Below the pieces are notes generated by a model, which did not search any database, was not told the DNA's origin, and saw only the letters and a program-made list of their open reading frames with translations. A DNA stretch of 64,000 nucleotides from positions 248,001 through 312,000 of the forward strand of contig JADJKO010000002.1 in NCBI GenBank assembly GCA_016705955.1, given 5' to 3'. The translations under genes were made by a program, and so were the position numbers. Position 1 is the stretch's first letter; every line of letters starts with the position of its first letter. Shown piece after piece: positions 35,195-43,837 of this stretch. This DNA is from Flavobacteriales bacterium (lineage in GTDB: Bacteria > Bacteroidota > Bacteroidia > Flavobacteriales_F > PHOS-HE28).

Positions 35195-36341
35195 GCGTGA
35201 GGATGCGTTCGTAGATCGCGTGGAAGGCACTGCCCACCGCGGCGGGACTGAAGTCGCTTGCCACGCTGTTGCGGATGGCGGCGGGATCGTAGCGCCCGGC
35301 GTTGCGCGTGAGGTCGATCATCGCATCGGCCAATGCCGTGTCGTCGCCGGGTCCGATCAGCATTCCGTTCACCGGTTTGATGAACGCGATCGGTCCACCA
35401 CATCGTGTGGCGATCACCGGCTTTCCTTGGGCCAATGCTTCACCGGTGACCACACTGAAGGTTTCCACGTAGCTGTTCACGATCACGGCGAAGGTGCGAC
35501 CCATATGATCAAGGACTTCAGCGTTCGGCATGCGGCCAAGGAATCGGACCCGGTCACCAAGTTCCAATTCCTTCGCGAGATCCACCAACATCCGGCGATC
35601 AGGCCCATCACCGATGATCGTCAGTCGGAGCCTTGGTTCGGCTGTACGAGCCGCGTGCAACGCCCGCAGTACACCACTCACATTCTTTGTCTTGTCCACC
35701 AGATCGGCCACCATCAGGAGATCACCCGGTGTTCCCGGTGGGGGCAACGGCCGATCCAGGCCCGGCACCACGTTGGGGACGACATCGTAGCGCGCACAGA
35801 GGTCGAGCCGGACCAGTTGATCACCCAACCAATTCGAAACGGCCGTGATCGCGGAGGCTTTACGGAACGATCGACGGTTGATGAACTTGAAGAGCGCACT
35901 CTTGGCGGCGAACGTTCCATCAAGGTACTCGCTGCTCTGTTCACTGATGAGGTAGGGCGTGCGATGCCGAAAGCGGATCCAACGCGCGAAGAGTACGGGT
36001 CGAACGAGGATGTACGCGTGGATCAGGTCGGGTCGGCCTCGTTCCTGCACGACCCTGTGCCAGCCTCGGGTGGCTGCCATCCAGTACCGGACGGCATTCA
36101 CGGCCTTTCGATACGCCGTCCATTGGGAGGTATTCGCCGGATATCGGAGAACGAGTTCCCATAGACCATCGGTCTCGCTTAACTGTTCACGTGCGACATG
36201 TTCCCCAGCGGCGTAACTCTCCACATGCACCACGCTCATCCGTATGAAGGCAGCCGTTGCCATGGCTTGCTTCCTCAGGAAATCACCCAATTGCGGGTCC
36301 TTGCGGCCGGGGTACCACTTGGGCAGGAAGAGCACGTGCAT
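35184..36341 (-). CDS. GT4-family glycosyltransferase
   Basis: A 385-residue GT-B fold transferase. ATG 36341 starts MHVLFLPKWYPGRKDPQLGD, the usual N-terminal strand and glycine-containing loop of this clade. Donor-domain signatures are VSNWLGDQLVRL, VPNVVPGLDRPL, LRLTIIGDGPDRRMLVDLAK, VRFLGRMPNAEVLDHM and the E-x7-E-like VNSYVETFSVVTGEALAQGK followed by PVIATRCGGP. It would transfer a sugar from a nucleotide donor to a lipid-linked or surface glycan on the cytoplasmic face. First gene of the three-gene minus-strand operon with the GINT1-like protein and the flippase; linkage and sugar unknown. Confidence 0.88.
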   Translation of the reverse strand: MHVLFLPKWYPGRKDPQLGDFLRKQAMATAAFIRMSVVHVESYAAGEHVAREQLSETDGLWELVLRYPANTSQWTAYRKAVNAVRYWMAATRGWHRVVQERGRPDLIHAYILVRPVLFARWIRFRHRTPYLISEQSSEYLDGTFAAKSALFKFINRRSFRKASAITAVSNWLGDQLVRLDLCARYDVVPNVVPGLDRPLPPPGTPGDLLMVADLVDKTKNVSGVLRALHAARTAEPRLRLTIIGDGPDRRMLVDLAKELELGDRVRFLGRMPNAEVLDHMGRTFAVIVNSYVETFSVVTGEALAQGKPVIATRCGGPIAFIKPVNGMLIGPGDDTALADAMIDLTRNAGRYDPAAIRNSVASDFSPAAVGSAFHAIYERILTHGN

Positions 36342-36403
36342 GGACCTGCGCAAAGTACATCGCTGCTGATGTTCACTTCGTGATCCGCTCGGATGTGTCA
36401 CGC

Positions 36404-36411
36404 TATATTTG
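36404..36411 (+). promoter_or_regulatory. -7 promoter box of tRNA-His
   Basis: TATATTTG fits the Bacteroidota consensus TAnnTTTG exactly and ends 28 bases before the tRNA. Confidence 0.6.
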
Positions 36412-36439
36412 CCGCCCGCCGGAGCGATCCGGCATCGTG

Positions 36440-36513
36440 GTGGATGTAGCTCAGTTGGTTAGAGCGCCGGATTGTGGTTCCGGAGGTCGCCGGTTCAAGC
36501 CCGGTCTTCCACC
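36440..36513 (+). tRNA. tRNA-His (anticodon GTG)
   Basis: A 74-nt cloverleaf: acceptor GTGGATG/CTTCCAC (one T-T mismatch), D-arm GCTC..GAGC, anticodon arm CCGGA-TTGTGGT-TCCGG with GTG at 36474-36476, and T-arm GCCGG-TTCAAGC-CCGGT. The preceding G (36439) can pair with the discriminator C as the His-specific G-1. CCA is not encoded. Confidence 0.95.
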
Positions 36514-36521
36514 CCCAGAAG

Positions 36522-36546
36522 AAGCGGCTCCGTGTAGGAGCCGTTT
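36522..36546 (+). terminator. terminator after tRNA-His
   Basis: AAGCGGCTCC (36522-36531) pairs with GGAGCCGTTT (36537-36546) across a five-base loop, nine bases after the tRNA; the stem contains one G-T pair. Confidence 0.65.
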
Positions 36547-36588
36547 CGCGTGTTGGACACCAGAAGCGACCCCGATCCACCCCATCCG

Positions 36589-37881
36589 ATGTACATCCTG
36601 ATCGCCGTTGTATTCGTGATCGGCTACCTGGCCATCGCGCTGGAGCATCCGCTGCGGATCAATAAAGCTGCGTCGGCATTGCTCACGGGCGTGCTGGTAT
36701 GGGTGCTGCTTTCTTTGGAGCCTGACTCTGCCGCGCACCTCACTGCGGACCACGCGCTCTCGGAGCGGCTGGTGGAGCACTTGGGCGATATCGCGGCGAT
36801 CCTCTTCTTTCTCTTGGGCGCCATGACCATTGTGGAACTGGTTGACGCACATGGCGGCTTTTCGGTGATCACGGATCGGATCGAAGGGACGGACAAGGTC
36901 CGGTTGATGTGGATCCTGGGCGCCATCACCTTCTTCTTGAGCGCCGCGTTGGACAATATGACCACCGCGATCGTGATGAGTGCGCTCTTGAGGAAGATCG
37001 TCAAGAACAAGCAGGACCTCTGGACCTTCGCGGGCATGGTGATCATCGCGGCGAATGCGGGCGGGGCATGGTCACCCATCGGCGACGTCACCACGATCAT
37101 GCTTTGGATCGGCGGCCAATTGACCACCTGGAACATCATCCTGAAACTTCTCGCGCCGAGCTTGATCTGCTTGATCCTTCCATTGGTATGGTTCACCTTC
37201 ACCTTTCGTGGCAAGATCGAGCGCACACCCAAGTCGGTGTCCACTCATGAGCATGGTGGCCTTTCGCGGACCAAGCAGTTATTGGTGCTATTCCTTGGAC
37301 TATCGGCGCTGCTCGCGGTACCGCTGTTCAAAACGGTGACGCATCTGCCGCCTTACATGGGTATCCTTCTCGGTCTTAGTGTGCTATGGATTGTCACCGA
37401 ACTCATGCACCTCCGATCCTCGGAGACCACTGCCGGCCAGTTGCGTGTTGCTGCGGTCCTGCGTCGTGTGGATGTGCCCAGTGTCCTCTTCTTCCTGGGT
37501 ATCCTCACGGCCGTGGCCGGTTTGGAAGAAGCGGGACACCTGACCGACATGGCGCAATTTCTCGATGGTCACTTGGGAAACATGTATGCCGTGAACACCT
37601 CGATCGGGTTGTTGAGTGCGGTGGTGGACAACGTTCCGTTGGTTGCCGGGGCGATGGGCATGTACCCGATGGAGCAATATCCGGTGGACCACTCCTTCTG
37701 GGAACTGCTGGCCTATTGTGCTGGAACGGGAGGAAGCATCCTCATCATCGGTTCGGCAGCCGGAGTGGCGAGCATGGGCATCCTCGGGATCGATTTTCTG
37801 TGGTACCTGCGCCGGATCGCGTTCCCTGCTGCACTTGGATTCTTCGGCGGCGTGATCACCTTTTGGCTGATGTGGCACTAG
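36589..37881 (+). CDS. nhaD: NhaD-type sodium:proton antiporter
   Basis: A 430-residue inner-membrane protein with about 11-12 helices; ATG 36589 (MYILIAVVFVIGYLAIALEH). NhaD-family marks are the N-terminal LEHPLRINKAASALLTGVLV, FFLLGAMTIVELVDAHGGF, FFLSAALDNMTTAIVMSALL, IIAANAGGAWSPIGDVTTIM, a symmetric second half with VDVPSVLFFLGILTAVAGLE and AVVDNVPLVAGAMGMYP, and CAGTGGSILIIGSAAGVA. It exchanges external H+ for internal Na+ (or Li+), supporting pH and salt homeostasis. It stands alone between the tRNA-His terminator and a convergent DinB gene. Confidence 0.92.
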   Translation: MYILIAVVFVIGYLAIALEHPLRINKAASALLTGVLVWVLLSLEPDSAAHLTADHALSERLVEHLGDIAAILFFLLGAMTIVELVDAHGGFSVITDRIEGTDKVRLMWILGAITFFLSAALDNMTTAIVMSALLRKIVKNKQDLWTFAGMVIIAANAGGAWSPIGDVTTIMLWIGGQLTTWNIILKLLAPSLICLILPLVWFTFTFRGKIERTPKSVSTHEHGGLSRTKQLLVLFLGLSALLAVPLFKTVTHLPPYMGILLGLSVLWIVTELMHLRSSETTAGQLRVAAVLRRVDVPSVLFFLGILTAVAGLEEAGHLTDMAQFLDGHLGNMYAVNTSIGLLSAVVDNVPLVAGAMGMYPMEQYPVDHSFWELLAYCAGTGGSILIIGSAAGVASMGILGIDFLWYLRRIAFPAALGFFGGVITFWLMWH

Positions 37882-37893
37882 CCACGGCGACCT

Positions 37894-38385
37894 TCACATG
37901 GTCCGCACGCCGTGCAATTTGCACAACCAACCCAAGTGCCCAACGTGTGATCCTTCGTGACGGATCGCATGTGTGATCACATCGCGCACGGTAGTCCCGA
38001 TCAGCGGGATCCGGGTCAGGTTAGGGCCTTCCAGCGCTTCCGCCGTCAGCGTCGGCAGATAGGCCATCACCTTGGAATGAACCGTGTGGAACATGTCCAT
38101 GACCTCTTCGATCGGCGGACATTCCTCCTGCGGTAGACCCGCGCTGCCTACCGTGAAATGCTTGGCCCAGGAGAATTTGTCGAAGGGCCCGCCGGTGGCC
38201 ATCAACAGCAGGCCGTTCTCGCTGGCGGTGAGATGGGCCATGATCCAGAAAGTGGAGTTCAAGGTCTTGCCGTCGCATTCGAAGCGCCGGTGAAGGTCGT
38301 GGTCCTTCAAGCGGTCGAAGTAGGACAGCGTGTACTGGCGGGTCCGATCCATTACGTGCGCAAGGACTAGTGCTTCGGTGGTCAT
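37894..38385 (-). CDS. DinB-family putative metal-dependent protein
   Basis: A 163-residue four-helix-bundle protein of the DinB superfamily. ATG 38385 (MTTEALVLAHVMDRTRQYTL). Candidate metal ligands are the His in FWIMAHLTASENGLLL and the His pair in HAIRHEGSHVGHLGWLCKLH near the C-terminus, matching the family's usual three-His arrangement. DinB-like proteins include thiol-dependent S-transferases that use bacillithiol or mycothiol, which would fit an organism with BshB1, but no specific activity can be assigned. Convergent with nhaD, 12 bases apart. Confidence 0.8.
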   Translation of the reverse strand: MTTEALVLAHVMDRTRQYTLSYFDRLKDHDLHRRFECDGKTLNSTFWIMAHLTASENGLLLMATGGPFDKFSWAKHFTVGSAGLPQEECPPIEEVMDMFHTVHSKVMAYLPTLTAEALEGPNLTRIPLIGTTVRDVITHAIRHEGSHVGHLGWLCKLHGVRTM

Positions 38386-38448
38386 GGGTGCAAAGCAAGG
38401 GATGTGCGGGAAATACAAGAGCGGGTTTTGTGGAACCAAGAGAAGGAG

Positions 38449-38520
38449 GTCGGGATTGCCCGAGACGGGCTATCCCTTGGTGGGAGGGCTTCGATGGATC
38501 AGCCGCTACTCGCTTCGCTC
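38449..38520. repeat. 72-bp direct repeat, copy 1
   Basis: Identical over 72 bp to 38573-38644, offset 124 bp. Each copy contains an imperfect inverted repeat (GGGATTGCCCG / CGGGCTATCCC). No protein-coding signal is seen in 38386-38740. Confidence 0.9.
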
Positions 38521-38572
38521 TGCGCTTTCTTGTTCGGATCGCTCACCGAGGCATTGCTTCATTCGCTTGAAT

Positions 38573-38644
38573 GTCGGGATTGCCCGAGACGGGCTATCCC
38601 TTGGTGGGAGGGCTTCGATGGATCAGCCGCTACTCGCTTCGCTC
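38573..38644. repeat. 72-bp direct repeat, copy 2
   Basis: Exact copy of 38449-38520. Just after it, GCTTGTTCGTTCA and TGAACGAACAAGC form a further long-range inverted pair (about 38649-38707) leading into the tRNA-Ser terminator. Confidence 0.9.
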
Positions 38645-38700
38645 GCCGGCTTGTTCGTTCACGGATCTCGCTCAAGCTGCGCTTGGCTCGCTCCTGAACG

Positions 38701-38733
38701 AACAAGCCGCCGCCATTCGGCGGGCGGCTTGTT
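38701..38733 (-). terminator. terminator after tRNA-Ser
   Basis: AACAAGCCGCC (38701-38711) pairs with GGCGGCTTGTT (38723-38733), immediately 3' of the minus-strand tRNA-Ser. Confidence 0.7.
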
Positions 38734-38740
38734 CCATCGG

Positions 38741-38827
38741 CGGAGAGGGAGGGATTCGAACCCCCGGTACCCGTGAAGGCACATCTGTTTTCGAGACAGA
38801 CCCGATCGACCACTCTGGCACCTCTCC
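38741..38827 (-). tRNA. tRNA-Ser (anticodon CGA)
   Basis: An 87-nt class II tRNA with a long variable arm: acceptor GGAGAGG/CCTCTCC, discriminator G, anticodon stem TCTGT/ACAGA with loop CTCGAAA (CGA at 38793-38791), variable arm, and T-arm ending GGTTCGAATCC. It reads UCG codons. Confidence 0.95.
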
Positions 38828-38951
38828 GAAAGGGGCGGCGAAGATAGACCCGCACGTCGCATGCGAAAATGGCCGGATCCGCGTTCCAACCAGTGGCCGA
38901 TCGAACAGAAGCGCGAACACCTGACCATACTGAAGCTGAGGGAATTCATTC

Positions 38952-38959
38952 TACATTTG
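38952..38959 (+). promoter_or_regulatory. -7 promoter box of rpsA
   Basis: TACATTTG matches TAnnTTTG, about 92 bases upstream of the rpsA ATG, which leaves an untranslated leader of roughly 85 bases. Confidence 0.5.
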
Positions 38960-39051
38960 CGGCCCCTTTCGGGAAGCCCGGTACGACGCGCCGGGTACAC
39001 ATACAAACCCTTTCGGACAGCGTCCTCGGTCCGGGATACAAGTTGAACAGG

Positions 39052-40932
39052 ATGTCAACAGTCGAGAATAACAAGGTCACCTTCGCCGAACCACCCGCCG
39101 ATTTCGATTGGGCAGGGATCGAGGATGATAAGAAGACCCTCACCGCCGAGGCGCGTGAGAAGATGGAATCCGCCTACGAGAACACGCTGAGCAGCATCCA
39201 GGAGAAGGAGGTGCTCATGGGTACGGTCGTAGGGATGAACAAGAAGGAAGTGGTGATCAACATCGGCTACAAGAGCGAAGGTGTGGTTCCCATCAGCGAG
39301 TTCCGCTACAAGACCGATCTGGCCATTGGTGACCAAGTGGAGGTGTACATCGAGAAGCAGGAGGACAAGGGTGGCCAGATGGTGGTGAGTCACAAGACCG
39401 CACGCGTACACAACGCATGGGGCAAGGTGAACACGGCCATGGAGACCAACGAGATCATCACCGGCTTCGTGAAGTGCCGCACCAAGGGCGGCCTCATCGT
39501 GGACGTGTTCGGCATCGAGGCCTTCCTGCCCGGTTCGCAGATCGACGTGAAGCCGATCCGCGACTACGACCAGTTCGTGGGCAAGAACATGGAGTTCAAA
39601 GTGGTGAAGATCAACCAGGAGTTCAAGAACGTGGTGGTGAGCCACAAGGCGCTGATCGAAGCCGAACTGGAAGCCCAGAAGAAGCAGATCATCGGCGGCC
39701 TGGAGAAAGGTCAGGTCCTCGAGGGAACCGTCAAGAACATCACCAGCTACGGGGTGTTCGTGGACCTCGGCGGTGTCGATGGCCTCATTCACATCACCGA
39801 CCTCAGCTATGGCCGCGTGAGCCATCCGGAGGAAGTGGTGAAGCTCGACGACAAGATCAACGTCGTGATCCTGGACTTCGATGACGAGAAGCGTCGCATC
39901 GCGCTTGGCCTGAAGCAACTGCAGCCGCACCCATGGGACGCTTTGAGCGCCGACATGAACGCTGGCGACAAAGTGAAAGGCAAGGTGATGGTGATCACCG
40001 ATTACGGCGCGTTCGTGGAAGTGGCCCCCGGTGTGGAGGGTTTGCTCCACGTGAGCGAAATGAGCTGGAGCCAGCACCTGCGCAGCCCGAAGGACTTTTT
40101 GAAGGAAGGCCAGGAGATCGACTGCGTGGTGTTGAACATCGACCGCGAAGAGCGCAAGATGAGCCTCGGCATGAAGCAACTGAGCACCGATCCTTGGGCC
40201 GATATCGAGTTCAAGTACCCGGTGCGCAGCAAGCACACCGCCAAGGTTCGCAACTTCACCCACTTCGGCATCTTCGCCGAGTTGGAGGAAGGCGTGGATG
40301 GCCTCATCCACATCAGCGACCTCAGCTGGACCAAGCGCATCAAGCACCCGAGCGAGTTCTGCAACGTGGACGACAGCATCGAAGTGATGGTGTTGGAAGT
40401 GGACAAGGAGAACCGTCGCCTCAGCCTCGGCCACAAGCAAGTGGAAGAGAACCCGTGGGAGGTGTTCGCCACCGTGTTCACGCCAGGTAGCGTACACGAG
40501 GGTACGATCACCGGCCGTGCTGGTCAGAATTTCGTGGTGAGCCTGCCCTACGGCGTGGAAGGCAGCGTGACCGCCAAGAACCTGAAGAAGGCCGATGGCA
40601 GCAAAGCCGAAGTGGAAGAGAAACTTCCGTTCGTGGTCCTCGAGTTCAACGCCGAAGCACGCCGCATCGTCCTCAGCCACACCCGCACCTTCGAAGAAGG
40701 GGAGGAGCCTGTGGTGGAGACCGCAGCCCCCGGCAAGCGCGCCCCGCGCAAGGAAAGCGCTGGTGGCGGATCCGCTGCGGTGAAGAGCGTGAACGACAAG
40801 GTGGAGAAGAGCACTCTCGGCGACCTCAGCGTGCTGAGCGACCTGAAGAGCAGCATGGAGAACACCGAGCGGTCCAACAAAGGCAAGAAGAAGGACAAGT
40901 TCGAAGAGGAGGACGGCGAAGAAGAGGCCTAG
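39052..40932 (+). CDS. rpsA: 30S ribosomal protein S1
   Basis: A 626-residue, highly acidic RNA-binding protein with six S1 (OB-fold) domains, which brings mRNA to the 30S subunit. ATG 39052 (MSTVENNKVTFAEPPADFDW) follows GAACAGG. The strongest repeats are KNITSYGVFVDLGGVDGLIH, MVITDYGAFVEVAPGVEGLL and RNFTHFGIFAELEEGVDGLI, each followed by an ISDLSW/SEMSW-type strand and an (R/K)ISLG(L/M)KQL-like closing motif. A disordered C-terminal tail (residues about 560-626) ends in a Lys/Glu-rich stretch, typical for Bacteroidota S1. Codon usage is strongly biased to highly expressed forms (AAG, GAG, ATC). Confidence 0.96.
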   Translation: MSTVENNKVTFAEPPADFDWAGIEDDKKTLTAEAREKMESAYENTLSSIQEKEVLMGTVVGMNKKEVVINIGYKSEGVVPISEFRYKTDLAIGDQVEVYIEKQEDKGGQMVVSHKTARVHNAWGKVNTAMETNEIITGFVKCRTKGGLIVDVFGIEAFLPGSQIDVKPIRDYDQFVGKNMEFKVVKINQEFKNVVVSHKALIEAELEAQKKQIIGGLEKGQVLEGTVKNITSYGVFVDLGGVDGLIHITDLSYGRVSHPEEVVKLDDKINVVILDFDDEKRRIALGLKQLQPHPWDALSADMNAGDKVKGKVMVITDYGAFVEVAPGVEGLLHVSEMSWSQHLRSPKDFLKEGQEIDCVVLNIDREERKMSLGMKQLSTDPWADIEFKYPVRSKHTAKVRNFTHFGIFAELEEGVDGLIHISDLSWTKRIKHPSEFCNVDDSIEVMVLEVDKENRRLSLGHKQVEENPWEVFATVFTPGSVHEGTITGRAGQNFVVSLPYGVEGSVTAKNLKKADGSKAEVEEKLPFVVLEFNAEARRIVLSHTRTFEEGEEPVVETAAPGKRAPRKESAGGGSAAVKSVNDKVEKSTLGDLSVLSDLKSSMENTERSNKGKKKDKFEEEDGEEEA

Positions 40933-40952
40933 TCCTGTTCAACCTCAAGCAT

Positions 40953-40980
40953 CGAAGCCCCGGCGTGAGCCGGGGCTTCG
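40953..40980 (+). terminator. terminator after rpsA
   Basis: A perfect 12-bp stem (40953-40964, 40969-40980) with loop GTGA, 20 bases after the rpsA stop. The remaining bases to 41244 hold no recognisable feature. Confidence 0.85.
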
Positions 40981-41244
40981 TCGTTCAAGGAGATGGTGCG
41001 CTGCCTTCAATATCCATGAAACCGCTTGACCTTCATTTTCTTCAATCATGAAGATCAACCCCGTTGCTCCAGCGGATCCGCGATCCGTGGTTCCTATCTT
41101 TCCTTACCGCTGACTGGTGGGCTGTCCAGACGTAATTTCGATTTGCGACCCGCAACTGTTGATGATGAAATGCCATGACGAAGACCACGGATCGCGATCG
41201 CGGAGCGGGCGAACTCAAAAGCGATTGCAGCGATAGGTCACCGG

Positions 41245-42955
41245 TTATTCAAAAACGATGATCTTGCCACAACTGGTCGACCCTTGATCGGTAAGGCAAA
41301 TGTGATAGGCTCCAGGCGCCAAGAAGTTGAGATCTAGTTCCAAAACAGGCCTACTTGAAACTCCACGCTGAATACATGTGCCGATAGCATCCAACATCGA
41401 CCACTCCCATTTCATTCCTGGAGTGTGACCAGTTTTCACCCAGATCCTATCGGAACACGGATTGGGGAACATTGTGAATGGTAACGATCCAGATGTTCCT
41501 ACATCGATGCCTACGAGCTGTTCAAAACAGGAAGGACCTGGTCTGTATTTGGCAAGTATTGCGTTCCGAACCGAGTTGTTCGGATCGAACGTATTTGCCC
41601 CTGGGTCAAGATCCATCCCGCTAGAGCCGGCACCTCCGATAAGCAGACCTCCTTTTTTGGAACCGGCAATTGCATATCCGCAGCTAACTCCGTCTCCATC
41701 ACTTGAATAACCCCAGTCATAAGTACCGTTCTCGATGCAATATCCCGCCATGAAAAAGGAGATGTTGCTGTTCGATGAATGCAGGTCCACTCCTCACCCA
41801 CATCAAGGTCGATGGATTCCCAGAAATGACCAGTAATGACCATTTGTTTCTCGCCCTCTAGGACGTCAAGATCCCAGATCCTTTGTGATAAGGTTCCCTC
41901 GATCTGCTTGTGCCAGATGAGTTGATCCAAGGAGTCAAGCTTCAGCATCAACGTTTGCCCAAGATTGGAATCCACCAGGATAGTTCCGGGTCCGGGGTCG
42001 GCGTCGTTCAGAGTGTTACCATACAAGTTCACCGTCATAACGTAACTCCGGTCAGGCAAGAATTCGCACCTCAGCGCTTGTGTGGCATCAAGGTCCATGG
42101 GAAATGAATGCAGCAAGTTGCCATATGGGTCCATTTTCACCATAAGCACACCACCACCGTCGAACTGGACAGGTGTGTATTGAACCCCTGGGTCGGAATC
42201 CATCGAGTAGGTACCAGCCCACGGGTGTGAGACGGCGACCATTAATTCATCACCTCTTGCAGTAAGCCATTGAGGGTAATCATTTTGAGCACCTCCAAGA
42301 CTTCCAACCCATGCCACCTGATTCTGGGAATCAAGCGAAAGTACGATCGCATCCCATGCTCCGTTCGAAACGACCACCGTGTCCAAGCCCAACACTCCAA
42401 GATCTATTTGATCTAGGTAGGAACCAAGAAGATAGAGTCCGCCATCCGGTCTTGGCTTCATCCGGGTCTGGAAAAGGCCCGGCATCTCAACGGCACCCGA
42501 AAAGGATCCTGAACTGTTAAAGCGAACAATTGCGGTCCCGCTTCCGGACGCCCAATGTGTATTGGATGTCGGATCGACATCCACAGTGGTACAATGGCGA
42601 GCACGATCTCTCCAACGGTCGTCACAGCCATTTGGTTGATGAAGGCCTCATCGGTATCATATTCATAACCCCATGAAAAAGCCCCTGTGGAGTCGTACTT
42701 CGCAATGAATGTTGCTGACCCGGGAAGGAAGCCGCCAATGGTCGTTGTTACAAAATGGCTTGCAGCGCTAGGATCGAGGTCAAGAGTGCCGCTTACGAAA
42801 GTTCCATGCACCATTGTCCCACCATCGGGCGTCATGCACAAACCAGCGATCTCTGACCCACCACCAACTGTCGGTAATGCCCAGCCCCAGATCAGGTCCT
42901 GCGCCTCCCCAGCTTCATGGTTGAGCATTAGGAGGAAAATGATAAGCGTCCTCAT
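41245..42955 (-). pseudogene. T9SS-secreted repeat protein, two frameshifts, low GC
   Basis: A secreted protein of about 570 residues spread over three frames. ATG 42955 (MRTLIIFLLMLNHEAGEAQD) gives a signal peptide. The body has beta-propeller-like repeats, each with a short acidic loop such as LDLDPSAASHF, MDSDPGVQYTP, LNDADPGPGTI and MDLDPGANTFD plus strands like FIAKYDSTGAFSWGYEY. The C-terminus is a sorting domain (FTMFPNPCSDR...SCGKIIVFE). One base is missing near 42590 (before TTVDVDPTSNTHW) and one near 41790 (before VDLHSSNSNISFF). The region's base composition is clearly more A/T-rich than its neighbours, hinting at acquisition from another genome. The lesions may be real decay or sequence errors. 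Confidence 0.75.
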
Positions 42956-43004
42956 TAGTGAGCGGCGTGCCCAATCGCATTAGGGCGTCTAGGAATTAGT
43001 AGAA

Positions 43005-43012
43005 CGAAAGTA
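43005..43012 (-). promoter_or_regulatory. -7 promoter box of the low-GC T9SS gene
   Basis: The minus strand reads TACTTTCG, one base from TAnnTTTG, 50 bases before the ATG at 42955. Confidence 0.4.
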
Positions 43013-43205
43013 GTGTCTGACATTCTCGTGTACATACACATCACGGAACCGCAAACCGCCTCCTATTTCAATTTTCTTCGCCCAACTCCTTAATCCGCGG
43101 ACCCGCTCACGAGTATTTCACCCCAAGTTGTAGATGTCTCCCCCGGGGTCAAGCTGGTGGCAAAGCACTGGGTCAAGCCCACGGGGAAAACCATCTTGGG
43201 GCCGC

Positions 43206-43213
43206 TATCTTCG
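43206..43213 (+). promoter_or_regulatory. possible -7 promoter box of pyrR
   Basis: TATCTTCG differs from TAnnTTTG at one position and lies 30 bases upstream of the pyrR ATG. The 288-base gap 42956-43243 shows no clear attenuator hairpin with a T-tract. Confidence 0.4.
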
Positions 43214-43243
43214 GCGGCGCCCCGCAGCAGCGGGGTGGAACAG

Positions 43244-43837
43244 ATGAAGCCCGTCACCCTCCTCGCGAGCAAAGCCTTCGGCCTCACGGTTGCGCGTCTT
43301 TGCCACCAGTTGATCGAGGATCACGGTGATCTGGAAGGCGTCGCGCTCATCGGCCTGCAACCACGCGGTGTGGTGCTTGCGCGGCGGATCCGCGAGGAGT
43401 TGAAGCGGATCATCGGCAAGGAATTCCTGGCCTATGGCGAATTGGACATCACCTTTCACCGCGACGATTTCCGGCACCGGTCCACTCCACCCACACCGAG
43501 CATTACGGAACTGGACTTCGACCTGAACGACCGCAAGGTGGTGCTGGTGGATGATGTGCTCTTCACCGGTCGCTCGATACGCGCGGGGCTTGATGCCTTG
43601 CTGGCTTTCGGTCGTCCGTCCGGTGTGCAGTTGTTGGTGCTGATCGATCGCCGCTTCAGCCGCGAGTTGCCCATCCAACCCGACTACGTGGGCAAGTGGG
43701 TGGACAGCATCGGCGACCAACGCGTCACCGTGGAGTGGAAGGAAAGTGATGGACAGGACCGCGTGCTCCTGCATTCGGTGGAAGAGGATGCGCGATCAGC
43801 AGCAAGCAACGCAACCGGAACATCGGCCGCATCATGA
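43244..43837 (+). CDS. pyrR: bifunctional pyr operon regulator / uracil phosphoribosyltransferase PyrR-like
   Basis: A 197-residue type I phosphoribosyltransferase. ATG 43244 (MKPVTLLASKAFGLTVARLC) follows GGTGGAACAG. PyrR features are VALIGLQPRGVVLARRI, LDITFHRDDF, the PRPP-binding loop KVVLVDDVLFTGRSIRAGLD and LVLIDRRFSRELPIQPDYVG near the C-terminus. PyrR binds UMP and pyr mRNA and also makes UMP from uracil and PRPP. It overlaps pyrB by four bases (ATGA), as in many pyr operons. The tail (about 30 residues, SAASNATGTSAAS) is longer and more Ala/Ser-rich than usual. Confidence 0.9.
   Translation: MKPVTLLASKAFGLTVARLCHQLIEDHGDLEGVALIGLQPRGVVLARRIREELKRIIGKEFLAYGELDITFHRDDFRHRSTPPTPSITELDFDLNDRKVVLVDDVLFTGRSIRAGLDALLAFGRPSGVQLLVLIDRRFSRELPIQPDYVGKWVDSIGDQRVTVEWKESDGQDRVLLHSVEEDARSAASNATGTSAAS

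Noticed and set aside
38386..38740. Short reading frames in the 72-bp repeat region
   Set aside because: They simply translate the duplicated DNA in two frames; no start signals or homology pattern.
39055..40680. 541-codon antisense frame across rpsA
   Set aside because: His/Val/Leu-rich composition is the known artefact of antisense reading of a Lys/Glu-rich, codon-biased gene; rpsA is certain.
43090..43243. PyrR-dependent attenuator upstream of pyrR
   Set aside because: Some GC-rich inverted repeats exist, but no terminator/antiterminator pair with a T-tract could be drawn.
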